Under the pieces are notes generated by a model. It ran no database searches. It was given only the letters and a program-made list of their open reading frames with translations, and was not told the DNA's origin. A stretch of DNA of 64,000 nt, from contig NZ_CP020330.1 of the NCBI RefSeq assembly GCF_002043005.1, positions 1,816,001-1,880,000 of the forward strand, read 5' to 3'. Made by a program: the position numbers and the translations under genes. Below are positions 27,539 to 36,303 of this stretch, one piece after another. The number at the start of each line of letters is the position of its first letter. Within the stretch, counting starts at the first letter, position 1. The DNA comes from Martelella mediterranea DSM 17316. GTDB lineage: Bacteria; Pseudomonadota; Alphaproteobacteria; Rhizobiales; Rhizobiaceae.

Positions 27539-28822
27539 TTACTGGTTGCCCTGGGCGGCATCGATCGCCAGATTGACATCCGCCTCGATCCGCGCGAGCG
27601 CCTCGTCGACCGTCAATTCGTCATTGAGCACCTGGCTGATGCGTGTCGTGAGCGAGTTCATCATCGCGCGCTGGTAGCGCCAGCCCTGGAAACGGAAGGC
27701 GGCGTCGGCCATCTTCGGCACCTGGGCGCTGAAGGTCGCGAGCGCTTCCTGGGTGCGCTCCGAAGCGCCCGGATATTCGACGCCGGCATCGCCAACCGAG
27801 CGGGAAGCCGGGATCTCGACCGAGGCGGCGATCACCTCGGTGAGGTTTTCGGGCTGCGACAGATAGTTGATGAAGGCGCCCATGGCTTCCGGGTGTTCGG
27901 TGTGTTTGAACGCCACCAGCGCGCCGCCGCCCGGCATCACCGTGCAGGAGGACGGGCCGCAAGGCGCGGGTGCGACCTCCCAGTCGAACAGGTCGCCGAC
28001 TTCGGCATCCATCTTGCCGAGATTCCAGGAGCCGCCGAAATAAAAGACGACATTGGCATTGAGGAAATCGGCAAACAATTCGCGATGGGTCGCCCCGCCG
28101 ACCGCGCCCCAGAGGTCCATGGGCATCACGCCGGTCTCATGCCAGTTCTTGAATTTCTCGATGGCGTTGCGAAGGCCGTCATCAACGACCGGTCGGCCCT
28201 GATCGTCGACCAGCTCGGCGCCCTGGCTGATGGCGAAGCTGGCGAAGCGGTGGCCGGATCTGTCCATTTCCATCGGAAAGTCGGTATCGGTGGCTTCGGC
28301 CACCTTCTGTGTCGCCGCCGCCCAATCATCCCAGGTCGCGCCTTCCTCCGGCAGCGGCACGCCGGCCTGCTCGAACAGGGTCTTGTTGACATAGGCGCCA
28401 TTGATTGTCAGCGAGGTCGGCATGCCGAAAATCGCATTGCCATCGGGGTCGCTGCCACGCAGCCAGGACAGGGTCTGACCGTAATCTTTCTCGAACTGTG
28501 CCGCATCGACATATTCGGTGAGATCAAGGTAGAAACGGCTCAAGCCCCCGAGATCGGTAATGATCGCGCCGTCCGGCCCTTCGCCGGATTCGAGCTGGAC
28601 CGGCAGGCTCTCCACGATCGTCTGATAGCTCACGGATTCCAGTTTGACCGGCAGATCGGGGTGCTCTTCATTGTAGCGATCGGCCACGGGCTGCATGGTG
28701 ATGCAGCCAAAGCCGGTGTCGTCGCAAAGGATCGTGGCTGCGCCATTCTGTGCGGAAGCGGCAACGGCGCATGCAAAAAAAGCGCCGGCGGCCGCCGGGT
28801 AAGCGAAAGCGGAAAGTTTCAT
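27539..28822 (-). CDS. ABC importer periplasmic sugar-binding protein (family 1)
   Basis: A 427-residue binding protein starting MKLSAFAYPAAAGAFFACAVAASAQ, a clear Sec signal peptide. GGAGGAGC lies just before the ATG at 28822. The mature part has family 1 hallmarks: RYNEEHPDLPVKLESVSY, LTEYVDAAQF, and the AFKHTEHPEAMGAFINYLSQPEN block in the C-terminal lobe. Two cysteine pairs (CDDTGFGC and CGPSSC) may form disulfides. It delivers a carbohydrate to the two permeases. The promoter region upstream carries operators shared with the divergent dehydrogenase genes. Confidence 0.93.
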   Translation of the reverse strand: MKLSAFAYPAAAGAFFACAVAASAQNGAATILCDDTGFGCITMQPVADRYNEEHPDLPVKLESVSYQTIVESLPVQLESGEGPDGAIITDLGGLSRFYLDLTEYVDAAQFEKDYGQTLSWLRGSDPDGNAIFGMPTSLTINGAYVNKTLFEQAGVPLPEEGATWDDWAAATQKVAEATDTDFPMEMDRSGHRFASFAISQGAELVDDQGRPVVDDGLRNAIEKFKNWHETGVMPMDLWGAVGGATHRELFADFLNANVVFYFGGSWNLGKMDAEVGDLFDWEVAPAPCGPSSCTVMPGGGALVAFKHTEHPEAMGAFINYLSQPENLTEVIAASVEIPASRSVGDAGVEYPGASERTQEALATFSAQVPKMADAAFRFQGWRYQRAMMNSLTTRISQVLNDELTVDEALARIEADVNLAIDAAQGNQ

Positions 28823-28883
28823 TTTGCTCCTCCCATTGGACGATGCCAGCCCTCCGCTAGACATCTTGTCCCGTCGAAAACGT

Positions 28884-29033
28884 TGGTCCGACCAGGAAAC
28901 TATTTATTGGCCTGACCAAAATGTCAACACCGCAATTTTTTCGGCGATTATCCCCCAAAAACAGCGAAAATTCGTCTAATTCACGCAAAAATCACGCTTG
29001 ACAGATGTGCGGTATTTCTATCTGGTCTGTCCA
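28884..29033. promoter_or_regulatory. Divergent promoter region with three GntR-type operators
   Basis: Three related sites occur: TGGTCCGACCA (28884-28894, perfect 5-1-5 palindrome), TTGGCCTGACCAA (28907-28919) and TGGTCTGTCCA (29023-29033). On the minus strand, TTGACA (28922-28927) and AATAGT (28899-28904) are 17 bases apart; the second site fills that spacer and the first lies just past the -10. On the plus strand, TTGACA (28998-29003) sits 19 bases before the third site. The pattern matches FadR-subfamily sites (TGGTNNNACCA-like), and a FadR-type regulator is encoded in the cluster at 31231. Binding is inferred. Confidence 0.7.
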
Positions 29034-29111
29034 AAGTTGGGTTCTGGTGAGTGAGGCAGCCGGACTCGACCGTGCCGCGAGGCTTGTCGACACCATGGAG
29101 GATTGGGGTAG

Positions 29112-30122
29112 ATGTTGAGGTTTGGCGTCGTGGGCATCGACCACGGACATATTTTCGATCACGTCAACGGATTGCTGGCCGCAGGGGCGGAATTCGCAGG
29201 ATATTGCGACAAAACCTCGGTTCCCGGGCTCCTTGACGCCTTCCGGCGAGCCTATCCCGATGTGCCTGTCATCGACCGGCAGGCGCTTCTTGACGATGAC
29301 AGTATCGATGTCATCTGCATCGCGGCGATCCCCGCGGACCGTGCCGGTCTGGCGATCCGCGCGATGGAAGCGGGCAAGGATGTCATCGTGGATAAGCCTG
29401 GTATGACCACGCGGGCGCAACTTGCTGCGATACGCGAGACGGTCGAGAAAACCGGGCGGATATTTTCGATCTGCTTTTCGGAGAGGCTGTGTGTTCCCTC
29501 CGCGGTGAGGGCCGGAAAACTGGTGAAGGCGGGGGCGATCGGCAAGGTGGTGCAGACCATCGGCATGGGGCCGCACCGCATGTCGGCGGACCAGCGGCCG
29601 GACTGGTTCTTCAAGCTCGATCGGTTCGGCGGCATCATCGTTGACATCGCCTCGCACCAGATCGACCAGTTTCTGTTCTACACCGGCTCCGAGACGGCCG
29701 ATATCGCCGCCGCCAGCATCGGCAATTTCGCCACCGGCGACTATCCCGCATTTCAGGATTTCGGCGAGGTTCTGCTGCGCAGCGATCGCGCCGCCGGCTA
29801 TATCCGCGTCGACTGGTTCACCCCGGACGGCCTGCCGACATGGGGCGACGGGCGGCTGACAATCCTTGGAACGGAGGGCTATATCGAGCTGCGAAAATAT
29901 GTCGATATCGGCGGCCGCGAAGGCAAGGATCACCTCTTTCTCGTCGACCAGACCCACACCGAATACATCGATTGCTCCGGGGACAAGCTCGATTACTTCG
30001 ACCAGTTCGTCGTCGATGTGCGCGAGCGGACGGAAACCGCCATGAGCCAGGCCCATGTCTTCGAGGTCTGCCGGCTGTCGCTCGAGGCCCAGGAAAAAGC
30101 CCACAACATCACTGCGCGCTGA
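29112..30122 (+). CDS. Gfo/Idh/MocA-family oxidoreductase
   Basis: A 336-residue NAD(P)-dependent dehydrogenase. The N-terminal Rossmann fold begins MLRFGVVGIDHGHIFDH, where GIDHGH replaces the usual GxGxxG; VDKPGMTT corresponds to the conserved EKP segment with D in place of E, and the second domain has DIASHQIDQF with the catalytic-type DxxxHxxD arrangement. The substitutions point to a divergent subgroup. It is the first gene transcribed away from the ABC importer and probably oxidises a sugar or cyclitol brought in by it. A second family member follows 20 bases downstream. Confidence 0.85.
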   Translation: MLRFGVVGIDHGHIFDHVNGLLAAGAEFAGYCDKTSVPGLLDAFRRAYPDVPVIDRQALLDDDSIDVICIAAIPADRAGLAIRAMEAGKDVIVDKPGMTTRAQLAAIRETVEKTGRIFSICFSERLCVPSAVRAGKLVKAGAIGKVVQTIGMGPHRMSADQRPDWFFKLDRFGGIIVDIASHQIDQFLFYTGSETADIAAASIGNFATGDYPAFQDFGEVLLRSDRAAGYIRVDWFTPDGLPTWGDGRLTILGTEGYIELRKYVDIGGREGKDHLFLVDQTHTEYIDCSGDKLDYFDQFVVDVRERTETAMSQAHVFEVCRLSLEAQEKAHNITAR

Positions 30123-30142
30123 GCGGAGCGGGAGGAAAAGAC

Positions 30143-31222
30143 ATGACCAGGAAGTTTCGCGTCGCCGTGATCGGCGCCGGTATCGCCGCCCGTCACATGG
30201 TGGGCTACAAGTGGAATGCCGAGCGTTTCGAGGTGAAGGTGATCTGCTCGCTTGACGAGGATCGTGGCCGGGCTCTTTGCGAGGAATTCGGCGTGCACGA
30301 ATACACGCAGGATACCGAATCTCTATTCGCCCGCGACGATATCGACATCATCGATGTCTGCACACCGCCGCACAACCATTTTGAACTGTCGCGCAAGGCG
30401 CTGGAATCGGGCAAGCACGTCATTTGCGAAAAGCCGCTGTTCGGCTCGCTCGCCGATGTCGACGCCATGGAAAAAATCGCCGCCGCATCCGACAGAAAGA
30501 TCATGCCGATCTTTCAATACCGCTATGGCACCGGCCTGCAGAAGCTGAAACACCTGATCGCCAAGGGCCTGACCGGCCGACCGTTCATGACCACGATCGA
30601 GACCCACTGGTGGCGGCCGCCGCCCTATTTCGCTGTCGAATGGCGGGGCAAATGGGCAACGGAACTGGGCGGCGGCCTTCTCGGCCACGCCATTCACGCC
30701 CACGACATGCTCAACTATGTCCATGGTCCCTGTGCCGAGATTTTCGCCTACGGTGCAACCCTGGTCAACAGGATCGAGGTCGAAGACACCATGGCGCTGG
30801 CCGTGAAAATGAAAAACGGATCGCTGGCGAGCCTGTCGATGACGCTCGGCTCTCGCGAGGAAATTTCACGACTGCGTTTCTGTTTCGAGAACCTCACCGT
30901 CGAGAGTATCCATGAGCCCTACACGATGGGGCGTGACCCCTGGCGGTTCGTCGCCGGCGATGAAGCGCACCAGGCGCGCGTCGATACCGCTCTCGCCGAG
31001 GTCGCGGTTACGGAGGATGGGTATACCCGCCAGTTCGAACTGTTTCATGAAGCGCTTGTCGAGGATCGCGATCCGCCGGTCACGCTTGAAGACGCCAGGA
31101 ATTCGCTGGCATTGGTCACCGCTGCGTATTATTCAGATCGTACCGGCAAGCCCACAGGGTTACCGATTACCGAGGACCATCCGCTTTATCGGTCATGGCT
31201 ACCGGAGGCGGGGAAGGAGTAG
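30143..31222 (+). CDS. Gfo/Idh/MocA-family oxidoreductase (second)
   Basis: A 359-residue NAD(P)-dependent dehydrogenase starting MTRKFRVAVIGAGIAARHMVGYKW. The nucleotide-binding GAGIAA is classical, ICEKPLFG carries the conserved EKP, and GHAIHAHDMLNYVHGP supplies the histidine-rich catalytic region. GGAGGAAAAG precedes the start. Unlike its partner at 29112 it retains the usual motifs, so the two likely catalyse different steps or act on different stereoisomers. A longer open frame begins upstream inside the preceding gene but is not supported. Confidence 0.9.
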   Translation: MTRKFRVAVIGAGIAARHMVGYKWNAERFEVKVICSLDEDRGRALCEEFGVHEYTQDTESLFARDDIDIIDVCTPPHNHFELSRKALESGKHVICEKPLFGSLADVDAMEKIAAASDRKIMPIFQYRYGTGLQKLKHLIAKGLTGRPFMTTIETHWWRPPPYFAVEWRGKWATELGGGLLGHAIHAHDMLNYVHGPCAEIFAYGATLVNRIEVEDTMALAVKMKNGSLASLSMTLGSREEISRLRFCFENLTVESIHEPYTMGRDPWRFVAGDEAHQARVDTALAEVAVTEDGYTRQFELFHEALVEDRDPPVTLEDARNSLALVTAAYYSDRTGKPTGLPITEDHPLYRSWLPEAGKE

Positions 31223-31230
31223 CAGGGCGC

Positions 31231-32043
31231 GTGCGCAGTTCCAACACACCCAACCCGAACACCGATGGATCGACTGCGGCCGCTCAAGGCATGAAGGGGG
31301 AGGGGCGAAAGGTGCGCCTGCTCGCGGCCAAGCGGCTCTACCAGGTCGTGGCGCGGCGGATCGCCCGCATGATTGAAGACAACCAGGGTAAGCAAGACTG
31401 GCACCTGCCATCCGAACGCGAACTTGCCGAGCAGCTGGAGGTGAGCCGTACGGTGGTGCGTGAGGCGGTAATCGCGCTGGAGATGCGTGGCATCGTCGAG
31501 GTGCGGGGCCGGGCTGGCATCGTCGTGCTGCCGGCCCATGTCAACCCGCTCAGCTTCGACGCCATCAATACCGATATCGGTCCGGGACCGTTCGAATTGC
31601 TGGAAGCCCGGTTGGCGCTTGAATCGAGTGCGGCCGCGCTCGCCGCCGAGCGGGCCACACGCTACGACATCATGGAGCTGGAGGAATGCATCGAGCGGAT
31701 GCAGCTGGAAACCGACGAGGTTTTCCTGAATGAAAAGGGAGACCGGGAGTTTCATCTGACGATCGCGAACATGACCGGCAACGCCATCATTCTCTCGATG
31801 ATCCAGGCCTTGTGGGACCAGCGCGACGCCTCGCGCATGTGGCAGCGGGTTCACCGGCACATCCATGCCCCGAAGGTGCGCGCGCTTTGGATCGGCGACC
31901 ACTACGCGATCGTTGCCGCGTTGAAAATGCGCAATGGGGAAGCCGCGCGCCATGCGATGATACGCCATATCAACAATGTCACGGATGAACTGCTGCGCGC
32001 GGACGAACTGGGCCGGTTTTCTTCCGATGGCGCGGACGAATGA
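31231..32043 (+). CDS. FadR-type GntR family transcriptional regulator
   Basis: About 270 residues. A winged helix (WHLPSERELAEQLEVSRTVVREAVIALEMRGIVEVRGRAGIVVL) is followed by an FCD effector domain with metal-ligand candidates GDREFHL (DxxxH), GDHYAI and ARHAMIRHI. I prefer GTG at 31231, which follows AAGGAG and comes just after the preceding stop; an ATG at 31195 overlaps the previous gene and one at 31291 would trim the disordered N-terminus. It is the natural candidate to bind the three TGGTC-type operators at 28884-29033 and be released by a catabolite. Start choice is the main uncertainty. Confidence 0.85.
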   Translation: MRSSNTPNPNTDGSTAAAQGMKGEGRKVRLLAAKRLYQVVARRIARMIEDNQGKQDWHLPSERELAEQLEVSRTVVREAVIALEMRGIVEVRGRAGIVVLPAHVNPLSFDAINTDIGPGPFELLEARLALESSAAALAAERATRYDIMELEECIERMQLETDEVFLNEKGDREFHLTIANMTGNAIILSMIQALWDQRDASRMWQRVHRHIHAPKVRALWIGDHYAIVAALKMRNGEAARHAMIRHINNVTDELLRADELGRFSSDGADE

Positions 32044-32060
32044 GGAGGTGGAGATCATAA

Positions 32061-32459
32061 ATGCTTAAGGGTTTCGAACATGTTGGCATGACTGTCAGCA
32101 ATATTGACAAAAGCCTGAACTTCTATGTCGACCTGCTTGGCCTGAAGCTGGTCGTGCGCCGAAAGGGACAGGACGAGCACGGTTTCGAATTCTGCTTCCT
32201 CGATGCCGGCAATGCGATGCTGGAGATGACGGGGCCGGCGACCGGCGCGCTTCTGGCCGAAGACGTGGCGGCCGGGCGCGCGGGTCTGCGCCATCTCACC
32301 TTCTGCTTCGATGATGTCGAGGCGCTCTACCGCAAACTGGAAGAGGCCGGGGTCGAACTGGTCGAGGCCCCGCGCAAAGCCTATAACAGCGATATCATGA
32401 CCAAGGTCGCCTTCTGCCGCGATCCTGACGGAATCCTGATCGAGCTCGGCGAGCGCTAA
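32061..32459 (+). CDS. VOC (glyoxalase/dioxygenase fold) protein
   Basis: A 132-residue protein of the vicinal oxygen chelate superfamily, opening MLKGFEHVGMTVSNIDKSLNFYVDLLGLKLV. Metal ligands of the two beta-alpha-beta modules can be placed at His7 (FEHVG), Glu near residue 55 (MLEMTG), His near 77 (LRHLTF) and Glu near 129 (ILIELGE), as in lactoylglutathione lyase and methylmalonyl-CoA epimerase-like proteins. It follows the regulator by 17 bases with AGGAGG upstream, so it is probably part of the same operon and may isomerise or detoxify an intermediate. The exact reaction is unknown. Confidence 0.85.
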   Translation: MLKGFEHVGMTVSNIDKSLNFYVDLLGLKLVVRRKGQDEHGFEFCFLDAGNAMLEMTGPATGALLAEDVAAGRAGLRHLTFCFDDVEALYRKLEEAGVELVEAPRKAYNSDIMTKVAFCRDPDGILIELGER

Positions 32460-32728
32460 TACCAAGGACCGATGATTAGGACCCATATGATGCGCGCTGC
32501 AATGGCCATCCGAGTAGGAAAATACCGCAGAGCGATGCTTGTGCATCGCGCGAGGATTTTGACGCCCTCGGGGGCCATTCCAGCCGCACCCTTTCAGGGC
32601 CGGGCGCTTTTGAAAGCCTGCGTCGTTGAAAGTCCTCGCCGTAGCTATGGCTACGACTGCGGCTTTCGCCTAGCCGGTTTTCAAAAGCGCTCCGGTCATA
32701 TGGGTTCTAATCATCGGTCCTTGGTATA
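32459..32728. mobile_element. MITE-like element with 32-bp inverted repeats
   Basis: The left end (32459-32490, beginning ATACCAAGGACCGATGAT) and the right end (32697-32728) are inverted copies with one mismatch in 32 bases. TA stands next to CCAAGG at each end, compatible with TA-target insertion. Inside, further paired segments (GCGCTTTTGAAAGCC near 32607 against the complement of GGTTTTCAAAAGCGC near 32678, and GCGAGGATTTT near 32549 against AAAGTCCTCGC near 32631) would fold the whole 270 bases into one long branched hairpin. No coding capacity is evident. It sits just after the VOC gene stop. Confidence 0.75.
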
Positions 32729-32789
32729 AGTCCCTCGCGAGGCGGACCACAGGTTTCGCCTCGTCAGGTTTTGCCTGTGGTGCCGTTGG

Positions 32790-34349
32790 TCAGATGATCA
32801 GGTCGATCAGGAACGGGCCGGCCTGATTGAAGCTTTGGCGCATCAAATCCGCGCATTGCTCCAGCGTCGTCGCGCGGGCGGCCTCGACCCCCATGCCGTT
32901 GGCCATTTTCACCCAATCCAGATCTGGCCTGGAGAGGTCCAGCATGCCCATTGCGGTCGGCCCGGGTTCGGCGCCGACATTCGCGTATTCCCCGATGAGG
33001 ATATTGTATCTGCGATTGTTGAGCAGGATCGTGGTGCATGGCAGTTGTTCGCGCGCCTGCGTCCACAATGATTGCAGCGAATACATTGCCGATCCATCCG
33101 CCTGCAGGCTGATCACCCGCCGCTCGCCCCTGGATGCCACCGCGGCGCCGGTCGCAACCGGAAGGCCATCGCCAATCGCCCCTCCGCCGAGATTGAGCCA
33201 GTCATGCGCGGGGGCGGCATAGGTGAAATGCTCAAGATATCCGCCAAACGAGATGCTCTCGTTCGATATGATGGCGCCCTCCGGCATCAGGGCGGCCAGG
33301 GTTTGCGCCAGCCCCTCCGGCGTCGGCGCGCCCGTGCCGGCGTCGGGCAGGGGGCCGGGGTCCGGAATGGCGGTTTCCGGCGCGCCGATCTCGTCCACAA
33401 GCGCCTGAAGCGCTGCTTCGGAATCCTGATCCGGTCGGGACAGGACATGAAACTGGGAATCCGGCCGATACAACGCCGACGGCCGGTTGGGATAGGCAAA
33501 GAAGCCAACCGGCGGTTCAGCGTTCACCAGAATGATATGCTCGTATTTGTCGAGCGCCGCCACCGCGGCATCGACGACATACGGAACGCGGGGCAGGGGA
33601 ATGCGCCCGCGCCCGCGTTGCAAATGTCCGTTGGTGTAGCTGCCCATAAGGTCGGCGCCGGTCGCCTCGGCCACACGCCAGGCAAGGTGCTGCGAAGGCG
33701 CAAGCGTCGCCTGATCGGCAATCAGGATCAGGACGTTCTTTTGGGAATGCAGGATGCGGGCTGCCGTCGTGACCGCATGCGGGTCAACCGGCGGTGGCGG
33801 CGGCACGGAAAGCGGTTCCGCAACCACGCCGCCCGTGTTCCATGATGAATCCGCGGGAAGGATCAGCGTCGCGATCTGGCCGGAGAGCGCGCTTGCCGCC
33901 TGCACGGCGGCGGCGGCATCGCGCCCGACATCCCCCGCATTCGAGCAGGTGCGGACCCAATGCGAAACGGTGCGCGCCATGCCCTCGGTATCGGCGGTCA
34001 GGGGAGCATCCAGCGGCCGGTGATAGGTCGCCTGGTCGCCGACAATGTTGACGATGCCGGCGCGCGCGCGGCGCGCATTGTGCAGATTGGCCATTCCATT
34101 GGCCAGACCCGGGCCGCAATGAAGCAGGGTACAGGCCGGCTTGCCGGCGATCCGGTAATAGCCGTCCGCCATGCCCGTCACGACATTTTCCTGAAGACCG
34201 AGGACGCAATGCATGCCTGGAATACGATCCAATGCGCCAACGAAATGCATTTCGCTGGTTCCCGGATTGGCAAAACAGGTATCGACGCCCGACTTCAAAA
34301 GCGTGCGAACGAGACTCTCAGCTCCATTCATCTCATTTTGCAAGGACAA
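32790..34349 (-). CDS. Thiamine-diphosphate-dependent enzyme, acetolactate-synthase-like
   Basis: A 519-residue protein starting at TTG 34349; GGAGG lies seven bases upstream, whereas the next ATG (34331) is too far. The N-terminal PYR domain has CFANPGTSEMHFV and LQENVVTGMADGYYRIAGKP with the glutamate that activates the cofactor. The PP domain has GGGAIGDGLPVATGA and LQADGSAMYSLQSLWTQ...NNRRYN, the Mg-diphosphate motif with ADGS in place of GDGS. Family members decarboxylate 2-oxoacids or condense the product. The gene follows a LysR gene and faces away from the UxaA/Tct operon, so it may act on that pathway's 2-oxoacid. Confidence 0.85.
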   Translation of the reverse strand: MSLQNEMNGAESLVRTLLKSGVDTCFANPGTSEMHFVGALDRIPGMHCVLGLQENVVTGMADGYYRIAGKPACTLLHCGPGLANGMANLHNARRARAGIVNIVGDQATYHRPLDAPLTADTEGMARTVSHWVRTCSNAGDVGRDAAAAVQAASALSGQIATLILPADSSWNTGGVVAEPLSVPPPPPVDPHAVTTAARILHSQKNVLILIADQATLAPSQHLAWRVAEATGADLMGSYTNGHLQRGRGRIPLPRVPYVVDAAVAALDKYEHIILVNAEPPVGFFAYPNRPSALYRPDSQFHVLSRPDQDSEAALQALVDEIGAPETAIPDPGPLPDAGTGAPTPEGLAQTLAALMPEGAIISNESISFGGYLEHFTYAAPAHDWLNLGGGAIGDGLPVATGAAVASRGERRVISLQADGSAMYSLQSLWTQAREQLPCTTILLNNRRYNILIGEYANVGAEPGPTAMGMLDLSRPDLDWVKMANGMGVEAARATTLEQCADLMRQSFNQAGPFLIDLII

Positions 34350-34722
34350 CGAATTTCCTCCTATCCGTTGGAATGAAACCAGTTACTGATATAAAATCAG
34401 AAGCATAATGGCGGTCTCTTTGCTAGCAGCGACCTGTCAGCGCGCCAACGCCATCTCACATTCGCCAGGCGGTTGCCGGTGCACCGTATCGTCGGGTAGG
34501 CGATACGTAAAGGTGCGCATTTCCTCTCAAGTGATAAGCATTGAATATCATAATCGGTTCCTTTTTTCGGAGATAGCGGCATACGACTGCGGCGCGGAAA
34601 AGGCGCAACGCGGAACCTGTTTCCCACGAGCTGGCGGCCCCGACGGTTATTCGATATCGATTGGCGGCTGCCGGTTCGACGGAAGAGCGCCTGCTCCAGC
34701 GGCGTGGTCACCTCTGTCGGCG
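34350..34722 (-). promoter_or_regulatory. Upstream region of TPP enzyme gene with palindrome
   Basis: This 373-base gap lies between the LysR gene and the TPP enzyme gene. GTATCG (34486-34491) and CGATAC (34501-34506) form an inverted repeat around a nine-base spacer, a plausible operator for the adjacent LysR protein or another dimeric regulator. No gene is visible in the rest. Confidence 0.4.
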
Positions 34723-35682
34723 TCAGGCCGAGGGGTCTTTTCCGTCGCGGGCAAATGACGCTTTGAGGTGCTTGTATAGCTGGTTAAGCGGCTCAAAACT
34801 GCGGTTTTGGGTGAGCGTGACGAACTGGATATTGCTGGCCTCGATGTTGAGATCGCAGGCCGACAAACGCTTCACAAGACCGTCGGACCCGGCGCGCGCG
34901 ATCGTCGTGTCGGGAATACACGCCAGCAGTTGGGTCCGCGCAATGAGTTGAACCAGTGCGAAGGGATCCGAAGAGACTTCCACCACTGGGCTCGGCGTCC
35001 GAAGGTCGATGTTGCGGAAGGCGTTTTCCAGCAGGTTGCGATGATAGGAGCCGTCCGGTTGCAACGCCCACTGCCATTCAAGCAATTCTTCGGCGAAGAG
35101 AGGCTCTCGACTCAACAAGGGGTGTTCCCGACTGCAGATAATCGTCAGCGGCGTCCGGCCAAGCGACTCGTAGCTGAGATCGATTGCGCTGCGGCTCGGC
35201 ATCCTGTCCCAGTTCACAATGCCCAGATAGCAGTCAATCTCGCCGTCCGTCAGGGCCTGAACCATCAGTCTCTCTCGCGCCGAGCTGATCTTGTAGCGAA
35301 CCGTTGCGCCTTCGGCGAACATGTTTGCGAAGGCCGTTGGGAAGGCTTCATCATGCAAAAGTACGAGGTTCGTTCCAATCCGCAAGGTCGGAATCTCGCC
35401 GATCTGAAGTTCCTCGGCCAGATGATCGATGGTGGCCAGCGCCTGACGACAGCGCTGCAGGGCGAGCTGACCGGCAGCGGTCAGGCTCACGCCGCGTGCC
35501 GAACGGTTGATGAGCGAAGCGGAAAAGGCGTTCTCGAGGTCGCGAACCAACTGTGACAGGGCGGGCTGACTGGTGTTCAGCACCTCCGCGATCGCCCGCA
35601 GCGAGTCATGGCTTTCCACCATTTCCAGAAGCTTCAGGTGGCGAAGGCGAAGGCGCTCAATGTTGAGCTGACGTCTGTCCAT
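34723..35682 (-). CDS. LysR-family transcriptional regulator
   Basis: A 319-residue regulator. The N-terminal helix-turn-helix (LRHLKLLEMVESHDSLRAIAEVLNTSQPALSQLVRDLENAF, residues 13-55) is followed by the inducer-binding domain from about residue 95 (PTLRIGTNLVLLHDEAFPTAF). The sequence is nearer GbpR/PecT-like members than CbbR. It is divergent from the UxaA/Tct operon (610-base gap) and lies upstream of the TPP enzyme gene, so it probably controls one or both in response to the imported carboxylate. Confidence 0.9.
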   Translation of the reverse strand: MDRRQLNIERLRLRHLKLLEMVESHDSLRAIAEVLNTSQPALSQLVRDLENAFSASLINRSARGVSLTAAGQLALQRCRQALATIDHLAEELQIGEIPTLRIGTNLVLLHDEAFPTAFANMFAEGATVRYKISSARERLMVQALTDGEIDCYLGIVNWDRMPSRSAIDLSYESLGRTPLTIICSREHPLLSREPLFAEELLEWQWALQPDGSYHRNLLENAFRNIDLRTPSPVVEVSSDPFALVQLIARTQLLACIPDTTIARAGSDGLVKRLSACDLNIEASNIQFVTLTQNRSFEPLNQLYKHLKASFARDGKDPSA

Positions 35683-36303
35683 AACAAAACCATATCACTT
35701 GAGCGGAATATACGTCTATTCACTTTCACTCCATCATGTCAATCTTTAGGCCTTCACAGTTTGTCGCCGGGGAGGGCGGCATAGAGGAGGGAGGGCAGAC
35801 ACAGAGCAAGTTGGCAGGAGGCCACCGACGGCCTTCGCAGCGGGTGTTGTGGAACCGGCAGGAAGAAACAGAAGACCGGTGACCGGTATTGCCGGTTAGA
35901 TGCGGGTGTCCGTTTTCGCGCTGGTCGTAGCCGCCGAGGTTTCTGGCCACCGTATTGCCGATGCTGTCGCGCAGAATTGACCCCGGCGTTTTCTCGTTTG
36001 CCTTCGCCCTTTGTCTCAACCTGCCTGAACGAGCCTCTCCAAAGGGAATGCGGCAGCGTATCGGGAGAGCTTTCCGGCGGAAACATTGCGAACAAATGAG
36101 AGGGGTAAGGGGGATTTTGCGCAACCAAAACGGGAAATGAGGCGTCGTTCATACACCACCTGGCGGCAGAACCTGCCGGGGCGCAGACAAGCGCGAGGAC
36201 GGATCGAGAATGTCGTTGCTTTTTCGGGAGGTCCGGCCGGTGGGCCATCGGCCGAAGCAGGAATGGGAATGAACATTTTTCGGAGTGAGGATCGTTGATT
36301 GTG
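35683..36303. other. Divergent intergenic region, LysR gene versus UxaA operon
   Basis: Overlapping open frames on both strands show no family resemblance or good starts. The AT-richer segment at about 35690-35750 next to the LysR start probably contains its promoter. GGAGTGAGGA at 36282-36291 is the ribosome binding site for the UxaA-type gene. No clear LysR box could be chosen by eye. Confidence 0.4.

Noticed and set aside
26393..28915. An 840-codon open frame on the plus strand
   Set aside because: It lies antisense to the ABC permease and binding-protein genes, is rich in R, H, D and G as expected of a shadow frame in GC-rich DNA, and has no recognisable domain.
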